Counted from the first letter of the stretch, positions 1-8,793 are shown. The stretch: DNA of 64,000 nucleotides from Sulfuriferula sp. AH1 (GCF_002162035.1 NZ_CP021138.1:2046001-2110000); one strand, 5' to 3'. Numbers and translations are program-made. The notes: a model not told the origin generated them from the letters alone.

Positions 1-1983
1 GCGCACAGGATGCTGCCAGCGGATCAGCGCTTCTGCCTTGGTGATTTTTCCCGTTGCCAGATTCACGATGGGCTGGAAATAGAGCTGAAACTGATTTTCG
101 GCCAGCGCACCGCGCAAATCGCTTAACAAACTCAGACGGTTTCGCGCTTTTTCGCGCAGCTCGGAAGTATAAAAACTCAGCCGATTGCGCCCGGCATTTT
201 TCGCAACATACATTGCCTGTTCTGCGCCCTTTAGCAAGTCTTCGGCATTCATCGCATCGGATGGATAAAAAGCGATGCCGATACTCGCCGAAATATAAAT
301 CGCGCTCTGATTTTCGATCAGCGTAAACGCCGTCACCAGTTTGGCGATAATCCGTTCCGCTATTCCGGCCACATATGCGCTATCCGGCGGCGCGAGCAAG
401 ATCACGGTAAACTCATCACCCCCCAGACGCCCCACCACATCTGTTTCATTCACACAGGATTTGATGCGCTGCGCAACCTCGACCAGCAGCTGATCGCCAA
501 TCTGATGCCCCAGCGTATCATTCACCTCCTTGAACTGATCCAGATCGATATACAGTACTGCCAGCGTCTGCTCATGATGACGAGCGTTACCGATTTCCTG
601 CACCATGCACTGATGCAGCATATAGCGGTTGGGCAGTTCGGTAAGCATATCGTAATTCGCTTGCTTCCAGATCAGCTCTTCCGAGCGCACTTTGTCGGTG
701 ATGTCATAAAAAGTGGCCACAAAACAATAGGGGGCGTCATCTTCATCCAGCACGAGATTTATCGTCAGCCATTCCGGATATATTTCGCCATTCTTGCGTT
801 TGCTCCATATTCTGCCCTGCCAATGCTGATACGCTTTTAACGAGCGCCATATCGATTTGTAGAATGCTTGAGTATGGCGGCCGGAGCTCAGTATTCTGGG
901 GTTTTTGCCCATCACTTCATCTGCCGTATATCCGGTGATATGGGTATAAGCCTGATTGACGGAAATAATGCGATTGGAGGCATCGGTGACCATCATCGCC
1001 TGACTGCTGTACTGATATACCATCGAGGCAAGCTTTAATTCCTCTTCGAGTGTCTGCCGCTTCTTTTCCCGATCGAAGTTATCCAGCGCAAAAGAAATAT
1101 CGCTGCACATTTCCTCAATCAGCTGAATGACCTCATGATCAAAAGCGCCTTGTTGTGAATGATGCACACTCAGTACGGCAAACGTCCTGCCGGCTCGCAG
1201 AATCGGAAAAGCTGCCGCAGAACGCCAGCCGACTTGCGCTGCGCGTTCCCTCCATGGCACGGTCATTTCATCAGCTTGAAAATCATTGATAACAACGATA
1301 CGCCGCTCCCGGAATGTCGTGCCTACGGGTCCGCGGCCGGCAATCTCATTTTCGTTCGTTGAAATCATGATCTCATCGAGATATTCCTTGCCACATCCGT
1401 AACTCACAACCGGCCTGATCAAACTCGCGGTTTCATTCGCCTGACCTACCCAAGCCAGCGCGATGCCGCCAAATTCCACAGCCACCTTGCAAACCAGCGA
1501 CAATAATTCAGTCTCGTCGCGCATGCGTACAATAGCCTGATTGACTTCGCTCAACGCCTTGTAAAAATTGGTAAGCCGGGCAATCTGCGCTTCATGCTTC
1601 TTTCTGAGCGTAATGTCATGAGCGATTGCCAGCAAAACCTGTTTGTCGTCCATTTCAACCAGACGCAGAAATAATGCGACCGGCAACGCCGTTTCGTCTT
1701 TACGCAGAAACGACATTTCAAAATCGACCGCCGATTGCTCCCCCATCGGCAAGGACGCCAGAAGCTGCTGACAATACTGGTCGGAAAACGCCGGATTCAG
1801 CTGGTTCGCCGACATGCCCAGCATCTCGCTTTGCGTATATCCGAGGCTTGCCATCAAACTATGATTAACAAACGTAAAACGCAGCGACTCCGGCTCCATC
1901 ATGAATACCAATGATGGCGTCTTATCCAGAATGATTTGAGCTTGAACCAGCTTTGTCTTTAATGCGCTAATTTGTGATTGCAT
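1..1983 (-). CDS. PAS-GAF-PAS-GGDEF-EAL cyclic-di-GMP signalling protein (3' end beyond window)
   Basis: The reading frame starts at an ATG at 1983 and is open through base 1, so 661 codons are visible and the C-terminus is missing. In order I see a PAS domain (about residues 8-125), a GAF domain (about 145-300), a second PAS domain (about 315-435, with the typical ITGYTADEVMGKNP stretch), a GGDEF domain with the intact motif GRLGGDEF near residue 520, and the beginning of an EAL domain with the signature AEALIRW close to the window edge. The product is therefore expected to make and/or degrade c-di-GMP in response to a small-molecule or redox cue. The inhibitory I-site five residues before GGDEF reads NETD rather than RxxD, so product inhibition at that site is unlikely. 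No transmembrane segment is visible, so it is probably cytoplasmic. Whether both catalytic domains are active cannot be judged because most of the EAL domain is outside the window. Confidence 0.93.
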   Translation of the reverse strand, partial: MQSQISALKTKLVQAQIILDKTPSLVFMMEPESLRFTFVNHSLMASLGYTQSEMLGMSANQLNPAFSDQYCQQLLASLPMGEQSAVDFEMSFLRKDETALPVALFLRLVEMDDKQVLLAIAHDITLRKKHEAQIARLTNFYKALSEVNQAIVRMRDETELLSLVCKVAVEFGGIALAWVGQANETASLIRPVVSYGCGKEYLDEIMISTNENEIAGRGPVGTTFRERRIVVINDFQADEMTVPWRERAAQVGWRSAAAFPILRAGRTFAVLSVHHSQQGAFDHEVIQLIEEMCSDISFALDNFDREKKRQTLEEELKLASMVYQYSSQAMMVTDASNRIISVNQAYTHITGYTADEVMGKNPRILSSGRHTQAFYKSIWRSLKAYQHWQGRIWSKRKNGEIYPEWLTINLVLDEDDAPYCFVATFYDITDKVRSEELIWKQANYDMLTELPNRYMLHQCMVQEIGNARHHEQTLAVLYIDLDQFKEVNDTLGHQIGDQLLVEVAQRIKSCVNETDVVGRLGGDEFTVILLAPPDSAYVAGIAERIIAKLVTAFTLIENQSAIYISASIGIAFYPSDAMNAEDLLKGAEQAMYVAKNAGRNRLSFYTSELREKARNRLSLLSDLRGALAENQFQLYFQPIVNLATGKITKAEALIRWQHPVR

Positions 1984-2404
1984 ACCCTGCCTGAACTGAG
2001 ATTCAGTAACGAATATTTGTTATTAAAAGCGGCACCAATACATCCCGATAACAAACGTTATCCGCAAATGCTTGTTTAATACAGACTTACTCTCCCCTTA
2101 CAAAAAGTAACCTTACCAGATTTATGGTTTTTCACAAATGAAAATTGCATTAACGAATCTCCTGTTCATTTTAAACATTCAGACCGGGCACATGTTTTAA
2201 TAAGCAAGCGTTTCTGCCGAAGCGTGCCAGGAGGTTCGATTCCGAGCAGTTTCGATTCATGGCTTTGTCGTGCTGATTAGCCAGTTATCGGTCCGATATG
2301 ATATAACTTGACTCTCGCTAATAACCTGGCAGCGGATTATGCATCCTCGCAGCTGCGGTAACAGGCAAAATTATTTTTTCTTTTTTAAATTCGACGACAC
2401 AGCC
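1984..2404. other. Divergent intergenic region, 421 bp, no gene seen
   Basis: This gap separates the GGDEF-EAL gene (minus) from the psiE-like gene (plus), so it should hold both promoters. It is AT-rich, with a T-rich run near 2369-2389. I see no ORF with coding character and no convincing sigma-70 pair. A TTGACT at 2308-2313 has no good -10 box at the right distance. An in-frame ATG at 2339 could extend psiE by 22 residues, but the extra residues look non-coding. Confidence 0.6.
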
Positions 2405-2752
2405 ATGTTCGAACAGCGTTTGATACTATTACTCTCCCGCTTTAACAAGCTGCTGCATATCGCACTCGCCATTGCATTGGTGATTGCAAGCTTGATGATC
2501 GTGTGGCAATTCAGCGTGGAAGTGATTAGCGCTATCGTCCACGGCCATTTCGTCCGCGGTTTTTTGCAATCACTGGGTACATTATTTCTGGTATGGACTC
2601 TGTCCAGCCTTATTTCCGCGGAAATAAGCTATTTGCAGAACGGCATTTTTCAGGTCAGAGTCTTCATTGAGGTGGTGATCATCACCCTGCTGCGCCAGAT
2701 TATCGTTGAACCGGTACAAATCGTCAGCGCCCAGCAAAACATGGTGGAAAGC

Positions 2753-2759
2753 TTTGATC
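2753..2759. repeat. Target site duplication, left copy
   Basis: TTTGATC lies directly before the left IS terminus and is repeated directly after the right terminus. Confidence 0.88.
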
Positions 2760-2786
2760 TGTAGTAGTCGCGATCTGATCTGACAG
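2760..2786. repeat. IS left terminal inverted repeat
   Basis: 27 bp starting TGTAGTAGT and ending TGATCTGACAG. It differs from the right repeat only at positions 10, 11, 15 and 16. Confidence 0.9.
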
Positions 2787-2789
2787 TTC

Positions 2790-2799
2790 CCCGGTTTGA
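2790..2799. repeat. IS subterminal repeat, left copy
   Basis: CCCGGTTTGA occurs 30 bp inside the left end, and its inverse occurs at 3920-3929, 52 bp inside the right end. This could be an extra transposase binding site or chance; the different distances from the ends are unusual. Confidence 0.4.
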
Positions 2800-2822
2800 C
2801 AGATGCAGCTGTCAGTTCAGAT

Positions 2823-3866
2823 TCAGTTGTTCAATGTGGTGATTTTATCGTGCCATGCCTCCTTTCCGTCAATAAGTGTTTGCGTCGGAGTGCGGCCGCA
2901 GCACATCTTGCCCTGATGGGTGCGGTCATTGTTGTAATAAACCAGCCATTCATCCAGATCCGTTTGCAGCTCCGCGATTGACCGGTAAATCTTGCGCCGG
3001 AACGCGACCTGATAGAACTCCTGCAGGATGGTCTTGTGGAAGCGTTCACAGATGCCGTTGGTCTGCGGATGATTGGCTTTGGTCCTGGTATGCTCGATGT
3101 CATTCAAGGCCAGATAGAGCTGATAGTCATGGGATTCCGGTTTGCCGCAATATTCGGTGCCGCGATCCGTCAGGATGCGTATCATCCCCATGTTCTGCTC
3201 GGCGAAGAATGGCAGCACCCGGTCATTAAGCAGATCGGCTGCGGTGATCGGCATTTTGGTCGTGTAGAGTTTGGCCGCTGCCCACTTCGAATAGGTGTCA
3301 ACGAAGGTCTGCTGGTAAATCCGGCCGACGCCTTTGAGGGTGCCCACATAGAACGTATCCTGGCTGCCGAGATAGCCTGGGTGAGCCGTTTCAATCTCGC
3401 CATGCGCCACATCGTCGTCCTGTTTCTTTTCCAGGGCGCCTACTTGCGCTTCGGTCAGCACCTCGCCCGTTTCAGCAACATGCCGTTCCAGTGCAGTCAG
3501 GCGCTTCTTGAACGATTCGAGATCACGCCGCAGCCAAACAGAGCGTACACCAGAGGGAGAAACAAAGATGCCGCGTTTGCGCAGCTCATTGGATACGCGC
3601 ACCTGACCAAATGCCGGTTGTTCCAGGGCGAAGGCGGCAACCGCTAATTCTGTGGCCTCTTCAACCCGGTTCTTGTGGTTCGGCTTTCTGCGATTAGCAT
3701 CGATCAGGGCGTCGACACCACCGTTTTCCATAGCCGACTGATAACGGTAGAAGGTATCGCGGGAAAAGCCCATCACCTTGCAGGCGCGGGACACATTACC
3801 GAGTTCAGCAGCCAGATTCAGCAGGCCAACCTTGTGTTTGATAACGTTTTGGTGAAAACTGTTCAT
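2823..3866 (-). CDS. IS481-family transposase (DDE, rve core)
   Basis: The protein is 347 residues when started at the ATG at 3866, which has AGGAG a few bases upstream (in-frame extension to 3914 possible but unsupported). The N-terminus (about 1-70) is a helix-turn-helix of the kind seen before IS481 integrase cores (LGNVSRACKVMGFSRDTFYR). The catalytic core follows with FVDTYSKW (first Asp), LTDRGTEYCG (second Asp) and ICERFHKTI (Glu), giving a complete DDE triad, and the usual C-terminal YYNNDRTHQG pattern. It would catalyse cut-and-paste or copy transposition of the element. It is read toward the 5' part of psiE, opposite to the interrupted gene. No frameshift or internal stop is seen, so it is likely functional. 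Confidence 0.94.
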   Translation of the reverse strand: MNSFHQNVIKHKVGLLNLAAELGNVSRACKVMGFSRDTFYRYQSAMENGGVDALIDANRRKPNHKNRVEEATELAVAAFALEQPAFGQVRVSNELRKRGIFVSPSGVRSVWLRRDLESFKKRLTALERHVAETGEVLTEAQVGALEKKQDDDVAHGEIETAHPGYLGSQDTFYVGTLKGVGRIYQQTFVDTYSKWAAAKLYTTKMPITAADLLNDRVLPFFAEQNMGMIRILTDRGTEYCGKPESHDYQLYLALNDIEHTRTKANHPQTNGICERFHKTILQEFYQVAFRRKIYRSIAELQTDLDEWLVYYNNDRTHQGKMCCGRTPTQTLIDGKEAWHDKITTLNN

Positions 3867-3954
3867 GGGGTTACTCCTTGGCGCTTGCGCGCTTTGTTTG
3901 ATAAAGATTCGCACCTATATCAAACCGGGTAACCTCACCTTTGGCAAGGCCATA

Positions 3955-3981
3955 CTGTCAGATCAAGTCGGAACTACTACA
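3955..3981. repeat. IS right terminal inverted repeat
   Basis: On the minus strand this reads TGTAGTAGTTCCGACTTGAT and then CTGACAG, matching the left repeat at 23 of 27 positions. Confidence 0.9.
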
Positions 3982-3988
3982 TTTGATC
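3982..3988. repeat. Target site duplication, right copy
   Basis: TTTGATC directly follows the right IS terminus; identical to 2753-2759. Confidence 0.88.
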
Positions 3989-4121
3989 CCATGCACTACG
4001 GATTGATTCTCGCCGCACTGCTGGTCGCCGGCATCCTGCACTGGCTGGTAGGAAGCGTTTCCATTTCCGTCAGCAACACGCCCGCCATCCAGGATGGCCG
4101 TATAACGACTGAAAAATCGCC

Positions 4122-4781
4122 ATGATTATCAATGCAGATCATCAATTGGCAGTACGAATCGACCCCGCCACGTTGCCGTGGCTACCGTCGCCATTGCCCG
4201 GCGTCGAGCGTCGCTTGCTTGAACGCGACGGCGCTGAGCAGGCGCGCGCCACATCCATCGTACGCTACCAGCCCGGCGCCGGATTTGCTGCACATAGCCA
4301 TCCGCTAGGTGAGGATATTTTCGTGCTGGACGGCATATTTCAGGACGAATACGGCGTTTATCCTGCCGGCACCTACATCAAAAATCCGCCCGGTTCCCAA
4401 CACACGCCATTCAGCGTTACAGGCTGTACCCTGTTTGTGAAATTGCGTTACACGCAGCCGGATGATACGCAACGCATCATCGTCCATACCCATCAAGCGA
4501 CCTGGCTGCCGGGGCTGGTTGATGGCTTGAGCGTTTTACCGTTGAGCGAATTCAAAGGCGAGCACACGGCATTGGTACGCTGGCAACCCGGTACCCGCTT
4601 TCAGCCGCATCGGCATTATGGCGGTGAAGAGATTCTGGTGCTGGACGGCATGTTTCAGGATGAACACGGCGATTACGGCCAAGGCGTCTGGCTGCGCAGC
4701 CCGCACCTCAGTGCACACCAACCTTATAGCGAATCGGGATGCACCATATTCGTCAAGGTGGGTCATCTGGATATCGGCTGA
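4122..4781 (+). CDS. Tandem cupin protein (ChrR-type cupin repeats)
   Basis: A 219-residue protein with two homologous cupin halves. The first has [14 protein letters not shown] and later GSQHTPF; the second has [14 protein letters not shown] and later LSAHQPY. Each half ends in a GCTxFVKx motif. The spacing of His, His, Glu and a later His matches metal-binding cupins of the ChrR C-terminal type, but the N-terminal zinc-binding anti-sigma domain of ChrR is absent. No signal peptide is visible, so it is probably cytoplasmic. The ATG overlaps the psiE stop (ATGA) and its own stop overlaps the next gene (TGATG), so the three genes look translationally coupled. The IS upstream may cut this gene off from its original promoter. 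Substrate and function are unknown; a sensor or dioxygenase-like role is only a guess. Confidence 0.85.
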   Translation: MIINADHQLAVRIDPATLPWLPSPLPGVERRLLERDGAEQARATSIVRYQPGAGFAAHSHPLGEDIFVLDGIFQDEYGVYPAGTYIKNPPGSQHTPFSVTGCTLFVKLRYTQPDDTQRIIVHTHQATWLPGLVDGLSVLPLSEFKGEHTALVRWQPGTRFQPHRHYGGEEILVLDGMFQDEHGDYGQGVWLRSPHLSAHQPYSESGCTIFVKVGHLDIG

Positions 4782-5236
4782 TGCACATCTGGGTGGATGC
4801 CGACGCTTGTCCCGGCGTCATCAAGGATATTCTTTTCCGTGCGGCGGAACGCATGCAGATACCGATGACGCTAGTCGCCAATAAACTGTTGCGTACGCCG
4901 CCATCGGCTTATATCCGGACTCTGCAAGTACCGCACGGTTTTGATGTGGCTGACGACGAGATCGTATTACGCGTGCAAGCCGACGATCTGGTCATCACCG
5001 CAGATATTCCGCTGGCAGCCAGTGTCGTCGAGAAAGGCGGCCATGCGCTGAATCCGCGAGGAGAATTCTATACGCCGGAGAACATCCAGGCAGCATTGAC
5101 CCTGCGTAACTTCATGACGGAATTACGCGGCAGCGGAATCGAGACAGGCGGCCCGACGGCATTTTCGCAGAGTGACCGCCAGGCATTTGCCAATCAACTG
5201 GATCGGTTCCTGAATCGGATGACAAAGGACCGCTAG
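4781..5236 (+). CDS. yaiI: YaiI/YqxD (DUF188) family protein
   Basis: 152 residues read from the ATG at 4781, which overlaps the cupin stop codon. The opening [10 protein letters not shown] is the family signature, followed by conserved [10 protein letters not shown] and [12 protein letters not shown] blocks; length is normal for DUF188. The family has a PIN-like fold with conserved acidic residues, and its biochemical role is not established. A longer in-frame ORF from 4739 exists, but that segment is the cupin gene in another frame. A strong hairpin terminator follows 30 bp downstream, closing this transcription unit. Confidence 0.9.
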   Translation: MHIWVDADACPGVIKDILFRAAERMQIPMTLVANKLLRTPPSAYIRTLQVPHGFDVADDEIVLRVQADDLVITADIPLAASVVEKGGHALNPRGEFYTPENIQAALTLRNFMTELRGSGIETGGPTAFSQSDRQAFANQLDRFLNRMTKDR

Positions 5237-5266
5237 AGGAATGATTACAGATCTTGACGAGACAAA

Positions 5267-5302
5267 AAAAACGGCTATTTCCATACGGAAATAGCCGTTT
5301 TT
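5267..5302. terminator. Bidirectional intrinsic terminator
   Basis: A perfect 16-bp stem, AAAAACGGCTATTTCC / GGAAATAGCCGTTTTT, with the 4-nt loop ATAC. The run of T on one side and of A on the other lets it serve both yaiI (plus) and yedE (minus), which converge here. Confidence 0.9.
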
Positions 5303-5318
5303 AATTTTTAATGCTGAA

Positions 5319-6584
5319 TTAGACCGCTTCGAGTTTGCGCATGAAGGATGGCAGCAACTTGAAATCAACCAGACTGCTCACCAAAGCCTTCATGAAGCTG
5401 GCATCCGCTTCATAAACCAGTTTGTAATACTGCAGGCGCATGGTCATCGCACTGCCGAAAATGATGCTGATCAACGCCAGGAATGAACCGAGTGCCAAAG
5501 TCGACATGCCGGTAATTCCTTGACCGATGGTACAACCCATCGCCAATACACCGCCAAAACCCATCAGAACTGCACCAAAGACATGATTGCGGAAATCGGC
5601 AAAGGACGCGAACCATTCAATGCGGAAATTTCTGCTCAACAGCGACCATAACAACGATCCGGCGATAACCCCGGCCAATGCCATAACGCCGAAGGTCAGC
5701 AGGCTGATGTCAAATTTGCCGGCCACATAACCCAGAGTCTGCCCCATCGGATTGATAAAGGTAAACGACTGCGGACTCAGCGGACGGCTGTCGGCAGGCT
5801 TGATCTCGTTTGAGCCGGCAACGAAATCCCATTCCTGCACATAACCTTGCAGCGTGTAATTGGTGCCGTCGACTTTAACCTGGATCACGCTGCTGATATA
5901 CCAGGCACCCAATACGACCAGTCCGACAACCAGACCACCGATGATGTTGTCCTTATTGCTGCGGAAATCGGCTGATTTGAACACAAACACCGAGATCGCC
6001 AATGCTATCAGCACACCCAGCACCAGGCGTGCCTGTTTCAGATTGGCGTCGCTGACCAGGAATGAAGCCAGATCCTGATGGCTGCCGGTATTCACCGCCA
6101 ATGGACGTATCCAGCCGTTGAACAGCACCGTAAACAAGGTCTTGTCGCTGCCCGGGAACGGATTGACCATAAAATAGGCGATCACGGCGATGATCAGCAG
6201 CACAACGATGGACTTGATGTTACCGCCGCCGATACGAATCAGGGTCTTGTTACCGCAACCGGATGCGAAGGTCATGCCGATACCGAACAATACACCGCCC
6301 AGAATATTCTCTGCCCAGATCAGCTGAGCACCGCGATACGGAGGGAAAGAGGCATCGAGATTCGCGAGCCCGAAATACTCCAGAACGGATACGCCCAGCA
6401 TCGCTACCGCGATAGCCAGCAACCATGCGCGCATGCGGCCCAGATCGCCCATGTTGACCCAATCGGATATGGCGCCCATGGTACAAAAATTGGTCTTGTT
6501 GGCAACCAGACCCAGCACTACGGCCAAGCCAAACGTCGCCCACAGCAGCACTGACTGTGCTTGAGCAAAGCTATCGAACAACAT
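5319..6584 (-). CDS. YeeE/YedE family sulfur-compound transporter
   Basis: A 421-residue, highly hydrophobic protein with roughly ten membrane segments. It has the two-fold repeated YeeE/YedE signatures NKTNFCTMGAISDW near residue 30, ASGCGNKTLIRIGGGN near 107, and AMGCTIGQGITGMSTLALGS near 350, which contain the conserved Cys residues. Characterised relatives (bacterial TsuA) take up thiosulfate through these cysteines, and others are proposed to import sulfur compounds. A strong Shine-Dalgarno GGGGGAG precedes the ATG. The gene stands alone between two gene blocks; no TusA/TsuB-like partner is adjacent. Inner-membrane location and a role in handling reduced sulfur fit the soxB gene elsewhere in the window, but the substrate is inferred. 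Confidence 0.9.
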   Translation of the reverse strand: MLFDSFAQAQSVLLWATFGLAVVLGLVANKTNFCTMGAISDWVNMGDLGRMRAWLLAIAVAMLGVSVLEYFGLANLDASFPPYRGAQLIWAENILGGVLFGIGMTFASGCGNKTLIRIGGGNIKSIVVLLIIAVIAYFMVNPFPGSDKTLFTVLFNGWIRPLAVNTGSHQDLASFLVSDANLKQARLVLGVLIALAISVFVFKSADFRSNKDNIIGGLVVGLVVLGAWYISSVIQVKVDGTNYTLQGYVQEWDFVAGSNEIKPADSRPLSPQSFTFINPMGQTLGYVAGKFDISLLTFGVMALAGVIAGSLLWSLLSRNFRIEWFASFADFRNHVFGAVLMGFGGVLAMGCTIGQGITGMSTLALGSFLALISIIFGSAMTMRLQYYKLVYEADASFMKALVSSLVDFKLLPSFMRKLEAV

Positions 6585-6624
6585 AGGAAACTCCCCCTGA
6601 ATTAATTTAAAACTGAATAGCGAG

Positions 6625-6653
6625 ACTATAAAACTTTTTGGATTATGATTTAA
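6625..6653 (-). promoter_or_regulatory. Candidate sigma-70 promoter for yedE
   Basis: Read on the minus strand: -10 TATAGT (6625-6630) and a weak -35 TTAAAT (6648-6653) with 17-bp spacing, about 40 bp upstream of the start codon. The -35 matches consensus at only three positions. Confidence 0.3.
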
Positions 6654-6677
6654 CGGCTGATAATAACAATGAGCTAT

Positions 6678-7361
6678 TTATACTAAGCGATAACGGGTCG
6701 GGTCAGGAATCCCGGCCTGCTCAAACCCCTGTTGCCGTAACCGGCAGGAATCACATACACCGCATGCGCGGCCTTCGGCATCGGCCTGATAGCAGGACAC
6801 GGTCGCCGCGTAATCGACGCCCAGCGTTGTTCCCAAGCGGATGATTTCGGCTTTCGACAACTGCATGAGTGGTGCATGAATATGCAAATCCTGGCCTTCC
6901 ACACCGGCCCTGGTTGCAAGATTCGCCATGCGTTCAAAGGCAGCGATATACTCGGGGCGGCAATCCGGATAACCGGAATAATCTACCGCATTGACGCCGA
7001 TAAAAATTGCCCGGCTGTTGAGCACTTCTGCCCATGCCAATGCGATCGACAACATGATCGTATTGCGCGCCGGGACATAAGTCGATGGAATGCCTGTAGT
7101 CGGGGTTTCAGGCACGGCAATATTGCTATCGGTCAGTGCCGAGCCGCCAAACATCGCCAGATCCATTCTAAATGTGCGGTGCTCGGCGGCACCCTGGCTG
7201 GCTGCCATGCAGGCAGCGGCAGCCAATTCGGCATGGTGCCGCTGACCATAATCAAAACTCAGCGCATGACAAATATAACCATCGCGCTGTGCAATCGCTA
7301 ATACCGTCGCCGAATCCAGTCCTCCAGAGAGGAGGACGATGGCGTGTTTGGGTTCATTCAT
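6678..7361 (-). CDS. queC: 7-cyano-7-deazaguanine synthase QueC
   Basis: 227 residues, normal family length. It converts 7-carboxy-7-deazaguanine plus ammonia to preQ0 with ATP, in queuosine biosynthesis in the cytoplasm. The PP-loop [13 protein letters not shown] is at residues 10-22, a Ser/Tyr-rich [12 protein letters not shown] follows, and the C-terminal zinc site is [19 protein letters not shown] with four cysteines. Its ATG overlaps the queE stop by one base, so queE and queC are co-translated as the last genes of the tol-pal array. Confidence 0.97.
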   Translation of the reverse strand: MNEPKHAIVLLSGGLDSATVLAIAQRDGYICHALSFDYGQRHHAELAAAACMAASQGAAEHRTFRMDLAMFGGSALTDSNIAVPETPTTGIPSTYVPARNTIMLSIALAWAEVLNSRAIFIGVNAVDYSGYPDCRPEYIAAFERMANLATRAGVEGQDLHIHAPLMQLSKAEIIRLGTTLGVDYAATVSCYQADAEGRACGVCDSCRLRQQGFEQAGIPDPTRYRLV

Positions 7362-8005
7362 TACCGGCCTGCCGCGTCATTCCATAAAATCTTGTGCAAT
7401 TGTAACTGCATTCGCACCGGCAGGCGATCGCGCAATATCCAGTCGGCCAGTTCGCTGGCCGCGCCGCCATGCACTGGCGAGAACAGTACCGGACATTGCT
7501 CGGCGAGCGCGTGTTCCGCCAGTGTCTGGCGTGCCCACTGATAATCGGCTTCATCGGTAATCACAAATTTAAGCTCATCATGCGCAGTCAAATACGCCAG
7601 ATTTTCCCAACGGTTTTTACTGACCTCCCCGGAACCGGGAGTTTTGATATCGACGATCCGCGACACGCGCGGATCCACTGCGCCGATGTCCAGTGCCCCG
7701 CTCGTTTCCAGCGAAACATCATAACCTGCATCGCACAAGGCGCTAAGCAGCGTCAAAGCATGTTTCTGCGCCAGCGGTTCGCCGCCGGTCACGGTGACAT
7801 AGCGGGGATGATAAGCCGCCACCCGTTCCAGGATGGTGGACAGCGTCAGCGACTCGCCGCCGTGAAAAGCGTAAGCGGTATCACAATAACCGCAGCGCAA
7901 CGGACAGCCGGTAAGGCGCACAAACACCGTAGGCAGGCCTACGCGGCTGGTTTCACCCTGTACGGAATAAAAAATCTCGGTAATACGCAGAGTCGCCGCA
8001 TCCAT
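7361..8005 (-). CDS. queE: 7-carboxy-7-deazaguanine synthase QueE
   Basis: 214 residues. A radical-SAM enzyme that ring-contracts 6-carboxytetrahydropterin to 7-carboxy-7-deazaguanine. The cluster-binding motif [10 protein letters not shown] (CxxxCxxC) lies near residue 34, preceded by the family signature [20 protein letters not shown], and VTGGEPLAQ provides the SAM-contacting GGE motif. The start codon overlaps the cpoB stop by one base (TAATG) and the stop overlaps queC, so the pair forms a tightly coupled queuosine module appended to the Tol-Pal genes. Confidence 0.97.
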   Translation of the reverse strand: MDAATLRITEIFYSVQGETSRVGLPTVFVRLTGCPLRCGYCDTAYAFHGGESLTLSTILERVAAYHPRYVTVTGGEPLAQKHALTLLSALCDAGYDVSLETSGALDIGAVDPRVSRIVDIKTPGSGEVSKNRWENLAYLTAHDELKFVITDEADYQWARQTLAEHALAEQCPVLFSPVHGGAASELADWILRDRLPVRMQLQLHKILWNDAAGR

Positions 8006-8790
8006 TACTTCAGCAACTCAAGACGTTTCTTGGCCAGTGCTGCGGCAGGTGTCGCGGCATATTTCGCCACCAATGTTTCCAGGGTCTTGCGAGCTCCCGC
8101 CATATCGCCCAGCTCTATTTGCGCGCTGGACATATTTAACATGGCATCCGGTATCTTGGGACTGTTCGGATAGGCACTGATCAACTTTTTCTGGGTGGAC
8201 AGTGCATTTTTAAAATCTTTGGTCGAAAAATACGCATTACCTATCCAGTATTGCGCACTCGCCGCCATGCTGCTGTTCGGGTATGTCTTGCCGAACTGTT
8301 TGAAGCCGGCAATCGCTCCGGCATAATCGCCGCGCTTGAACAAGGTGAGCGCCGCTTGATAGCTTTGTTCTTCATTGGCATTACCGGACTTTGTTGCCGG
8401 TGTTGCGGCATCCGCTGTCCCCGCCGTGTCGGAAGGTGCAGCTGACGCCGCAGCATCGTTACGCGTCATGTTGCGCAGACGCGTATCAAGGTCCTGATAT
8501 AAGTCTGTCTGGCGTTTCTGGGTAGTTTCGATATCGTGGGTTTGCACATCCAGCTGCCCGCGCAGGTGGCCAACTTCGGCCTTGAGCGCATCGATCTGCG
8601 ACTGCAAAGTCAGCAAAGACGATGCTTGCGGCTTTGCTTCAAGCGCATCCAGACGCTGATTCACGGTACTCAGCTGCTGCTGAATATCCGCCAGACGGCG
8701 TGCGGTATCGTCATCCATCGCCGCAGCAGCAGATGCCGTACCCAACCATATCAATCCCAATAGCAGATTCGAAACAGACTTAATCCTCAT
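8005..8790 (-). CDS. cpoB: Cell division coordinator CpoB (YbgF)
   Basis: 261 residues. The N-terminal 20-24 residues form a Sec signal peptide ending near ASAAAA, so the protein is periplasmic. Residues about 28-110 are a predicted coiled coil (trimerisation region in characterised CpoB), a low-complexity Ala/Thr/Asp linker follows to about 140, and the C-terminus is a TPR domain with three tetratricopeptide-like repeats (YQAALTLFKRGDYAGAIAGF is the first). CpoB links Tol-Pal-driven outer-membrane constriction with PBP1B. It lies 3 bp after pal, in the normal Tol-Pal order. Confidence 0.95.
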   Translation of the reverse strand: MRIKSVSNLLLGLIWLGTASAAAAMDDDTARRLADIQQQLSTVNQRLDALEAKPQASSLLTLQSQIDALKAEVGHLRGQLDVQTHDIETTQKRQTDLYQDLDTRLRNMTRNDAAASAAPSDTAGTADAATPATKSGNANEEQSYQAALTLFKRGDYAGAIAGFKQFGKTYPNSSMAASAQYWIGNAYFSTKDFKNALSTQKKLISAYPNSPKIPDAMLNMSSAQIELGDMAGARKTLETLVAKYAATPAAALAKKRLELLK

Positions 8791-8793
8791 GCA

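Larger units (their letters stand above)
2760..3981 (-). mobile_element. Complete IS481-family insertion sequence, 1222 bp
   Basis: The element begins TGTAGTAGT and ends ACTACTACA and carries a single full-length DDE transposase gene on the minus strand. The 27-bp terminal inverted repeats match at 23 positions by hand alignment. A direct repeat TTTGATC flanks it on both sides, and precise excision restores the psiE reading frame. TGT...ACA ends and a single integrase-core transposase are usual for IS481. All parts are intact, so the insertion appears recent and the element could still be mobile. Confidence 0.92.
2405..4125 (+). pseudogene. psiE: psiE-like membrane protein gene, interrupted by an IS481-family element
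   Basis: The 5' part (2405-2759) encodes about 118 residues with hydrophobic segments and the PsiE-family pattern; it is followed by the IS, after which translation stops almost at once. The 3' part resumes at 3989 with residues beginning PMHYGLILAALLVAG, another membrane segment, and ends with TGA at 4123-4125. Removing the IS and one copy of the 7-bp duplication joins the two parts in frame (…VESFD + PMHYG…), which shows that the gene was intact before insertion. PsiE-family proteins (PF06146) are small inner-membrane proteins, phosphate-starvation inducible in E. coli, of unknown biochemical role. I chose the ATG at 2405 rather than the in-frame ATG at 2339 because the extension is not protein-like. 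The stop codon overlaps the start of the downstream cupin gene (ATGA). The interrupted protein lacks its last membrane segment and is probably non-functional. Confidence 0.85.

Noticed and set aside
2233-2243. GGTTCGATTCC, a tRNA T-arm-like motif
   Set aside because: The flanking bases do not form the T stem beyond two pairs, and no acceptor, D or anticodon arm can be found nearby.
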